This document shows, piece by piece, positions 61,483-64,000 of a DNA stretch of 64,000 nucleotides. Made by a program: the position numbers and the translations under genes. The number at the start of each line of letters is the position of its first letter. The stretch's first letter is position 1. The stretch is from contig NC_080050.1 of the NCBI RefSeq assembly GCF_026212465.1, positions 33,312,111 through 33,376,110 on the forward strand. Reading direction: 5' to 3'. The notes under the pieces were generated by a model. It worked only from the letters and a program-made list of their open reading frames with translations. It made no database searches and was not told the DNA's origin. The DNA comes from Amaranthus tricolor. Its lineage: Eukaryota > Streptophyta > Magnoliopsida > Caryophyllales > Amaranthaceae.

Positions 61483-61602
61483 AGGGGTGCAACACGAGGA
61501 CTTCCCAGGAGGTCACCCATCCTAGTACTACTCTCGCCCAAGCACGCTTAACTGCGGAGTTCTGATGGGATCCGGTGCATTAGTGCTGGTATGATCGCAC
61601 CC
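61483..61602 (-). rRNA. 5S rRNA: 5S ribosomal RNA, copy -46
   Basis: Consensus. 680 bp to the downstream gene. Confidence 0.98.
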
Positions 61603-62162
61603 GTTCAATCACCGTAACAATTTGATTACATGCGCGTTGCCGCCCAAAAGTAAAAAACCAGAGCATTCCGAAGCTCGTAAATTCGCAACCGAGACCCCTT
61701 ATTTCGAGCCTTCTTCTTCCCAAATACTGTTTTTCACCCTCCCGGTATTGTCCGATTCACAAAAGAGTCCGCCGGCTGTAAAAGCCAGGTGAACTCGCAA
61801 CAAAAAAACGACGAAATATTTAAGAAATCCGCGCAACACTTGGAAATCAAGAGGCCATCCACGCCGGGCACGCTTCCGCGGGGAGTTCCGACGGGATCCG
61901 GTGCAATTTCCGCTTACGCGAACGCACCGATGCACGCCTCTTTCGAACAATTCGTTCGCATGCGCATCGACCCGCCTCAACGGGTCCTACCTTTCGAGTG
62001 CCCGTGAATTCGAGGCCGGGGCCCGGTTGCGAGTTATATTTTTATAAATAAAATTACTTCCAAGGATTATATTACCATAATCACTGAAATGGCTCTTGCT
62101 CAAGTGCAGCGGAAACAAAAAAAAAAAAAAAAAAAATTAAAAAAAAAAAAAAGAACGGAAAA

Positions 62163-62282
62163 AGGGGTGCAACACGAGGACTTCCCAGGAGGTCACCCAT
62201 CCTAGTACTACTCTCGCCCAAGCACGCTTAACTGCGGAGTTCTGATGGGATCCGGTGCATTAGTGCTGGTATGATCGCACCC
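62163..62282 (-). rRNA. 5S rRNA: 5S ribosomal RNA, copy -47
   Basis: Consensus. 680 bp to the downstream gene, but with the rare T14-AA-T20 tract. Confidence 0.98.
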
Positions 62283-62843
62283 GTTCAATCACCGTAACAA
62301 TTTGATTACATGCGCGTTGCCGCCCAAAAGTAAAAAACCAGAGCATTCCGAAGCTCGTAAATTCGCAACCGAGACCCCTTATTTCGAGCCTTCTTCTTCC
62401 CAAATACTGTTTTTCACCCTCCCGGTATTGTCCGATTCACAAAAGAGTCCGCCGGCTGTAAAAGCCAGGTGAACTCGCAACAAAAAAACGACGAAATATT
62501 TAAGAAATCCGCGCAACACTTGGAAATCAAGAGGCCATCCACGCCGGGCACGCTTCCGCGGGGAGTTCCGACGGGATCCGGTGCAATTTCCGCTTACGCG
62601 AACGCACCGATGCACGCCTCTTTCGAACAATTCGTTCGCATGCGCATCGACCCGCCTCAACGGGTCCTACCTTTCGAGTGCCCGTGAATTCGAGGCCGGG
62701 GCCCGGTTGCGAGTTATATTTTTATAAATAAAATTACTTCCAAGGATTATATTACCATAATCACTGAAATGGCTCTTGCTCAAGTGCAGCGGAAACAAAA
62801 AAAAAAAAAAAAAAAATTAAAAAAAAAAAAAAAGAACGGAAAA

Positions 62844-62963
62844 AGGGGTGCAACACGAGGACTTCCCAGGAGGTCACCCATCCTAGTACTACTCTCGCCC
62901 AAGCACGCTTAACTGCGGAGTTCTGATGGGATCCGGTGCATTAGTGCTGGTATGATCGCACCC
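62844..62963 (-). rRNA. 5S rRNA: 5S ribosomal RNA, copy -48
   Basis: Consensus. 681 bp to the downstream gene. Confidence 0.98.
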
Positions 62964-63522
62964 GTTCAATCACCGTAACAATTTGATTACATGCGCGTTG
63001 CCGCCCAAAAGTAAAAAACCAGAGCATTCCGAAGCTCGTAAATTCGCAACCGAGACCCCTTATTTCGAGCCTTCTTCTTCCCAAATACTGTTTTTCACCC
63101 TCCCGGTATTGTCCGATTCACAAAAGAGTCCGCCGGCTGTAAAAGCCAGGTGAACTCGCAACAAAAAAACGACGAAATATTTAAGAAATCCGCGCAACAC
63201 TTGGAAATCAAGAGGCCATCCACGCCGGGCACGCTTCCGCGGGGAGTTCCGACGGGATCCGGTGCAATTTCCGCTTACGCGAACGCACCGATGCACGCCT
63301 CTTTCGAACAATTCGTTCGCATGCGCATCGACCCGCCTCAACGGGTCCTACCTTTCGAGTGCCCGTGAATTCGAGGCCGGGGCCCGGTTGCGAGTTATAT
63401 TTTTATAAATAAAATTACTTCCAAGGATTATATTACCATAATCACTGAAATGGCTCTTGCTCAAGTGCAGCGGAAACAAAAAAAAAAAAAAAAAATTAAA
63501 AAAAAAAAAAAAGAACGGAAAA

Positions 63523-63642
63523 AGGGGTGCAACACGAGGACTTCCCAGGAGGTCACCCATCCTAGTACTACTCTCGCCCAAGCACGCTTAACTGCGGAGT
63601 TCTGATGGGATCCGGTGCATTAGTGCTGGTATGATCGCACCC
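63523..63642 (-). rRNA. 5S rRNA: 5S ribosomal RNA, copy -49 (last in window)
   Basis: Consensus. 679 bp to the downstream gene. Its upstream spacer and relic run to the window edge. Confidence 0.98.
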
Positions 63643-63866
63643 GTTCAATCACCGTAACAATTTGATTACATGCGCGTTGCCGCCCAAAAGTAAAAAACCA
63701 GAGCATTCCGAAGCTCGTAAATTCGCAACCGAGACCCCTTATTTCGAGCCTTCTTCTTCCCAAATACTGTTTTTCACCCTCCCGGTATTGTCCGATTCAC
63801 AAAAGAGTCCGCCGGCTGTAAAAGCCAGGTGAACTCGCAACAAAAAAACGACGAAATATTTAAGAA

Positions 63867-63969
63867 ATCCGCGCAACACTTGGAAATCAAGAGGCCATCC
63901 ACGCCGGGCACGCTTCCGCGGGGAGTTCCGACGGGATCCGGTGCAATTTCCGCTTACGCGAACGCACCG
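63867..63969 (-). pseudogene. psi-5S relic, last copy in the window
   Basis: Upstream relic of gene -49. It is complete; the unit is cut by the window edge 31 bases further on. Confidence 0.88.
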
Positions 63970-64000
63970 ATGCACGCCTCTTTCGAACAATTCGTTCGCA

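Larger units (their letters stand above)
30722..64000 (-). repeat. 5S rDNA tandem array, - arm (49 complete genes)
   Basis: The same repeat in reverse orientation. Unit lengths are 676-682 bp and mix 680 and 681 more finely than the + arm. There are single units of 676 (gene deletion at 39714-39829), 678, 679 (twice) and 682. The relic lies at gene start plus 225 to plus 327 in window coordinates. The arm starts abruptly after the gap inside the spacer at a GGCCC, and runs off the right end of the window 31 bases beyond the last relic (63867-63969). Confidence 0.98.

Noticed and set aside
1..64000. CRISPR array or centromeric satellite as an explanation of the regular repeats.
   Set aside because: The unit is far too long and uniform for a CRISPR array, and it contains a complete recognisable 5S rRNA gene, so it is not an anonymous satellite.

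Overview
The whole window is plant nuclear 5S ribosomal DNA; I see no protein-coding gene. The 120-nt gene matches, as I know the family, the seed-plant 5S rRNA: it starts GGGTGCGATC, carries GGATCC at about position 30, has an A box and C box inside the gene, and ends GCACCCCT. The host is therefore a vascular plant, most likely a flowering plant. I cannot name the species from the spacer.

Layout. Bases 1-30621 are a head-to-tail array on the + strand with 45 complete 5S genes. Bases 30622-30721 are exactly 100 N, a scaffold gap. Bases 30722-64000 are the same array on the - strand with 49 complete 5S genes. All genes point towards the gap, so the two arms are convergent (tail to tail). The repeat is mostly 681 or 680 bp (range 676-682). 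Nearly all length variation lies in one bipartite poly-T tract downstream of each gene (T14-16, AA, T18-20).

Each repeat is really an ancient dimer. Besides the intact 5S gene, every spacer holds a degenerate 103-bp 5S relic (psi-5S) on the same strand, starting 327 bp upstream of the gene. The homology continues into the flanks of both copies with nearly equal spacing. The likely history is that an ancestral unit of about 330-355 bp duplicated, one gene decayed, and the dimer then amplified and was homogenised. By eye, 88 of the 94 genes are consensus, five carry T63C, and one has a 4-nt deletion.

The arms are not simple mirror images. However, a block of about 7 kb at the inner end of the + arm (23.7-30.6 kb) and one at 46.5-53.5 kb in the - arm share the same order of ten unit lengths and the same otherwise unseen 1-nt insertion. 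This means either a real inverted duplication or exchange, or a scaffold join of overlapping or haplotypic contigs in the wrong orientation.

The genes work as one multicopy RNA polymerase III locus supplying 5S rRNA to the large ribosomal subunit. Each has internal TFIIIA/TFIIIC control sequences, short upstream elements, and a T-run terminator backed by the long poly-T tract.
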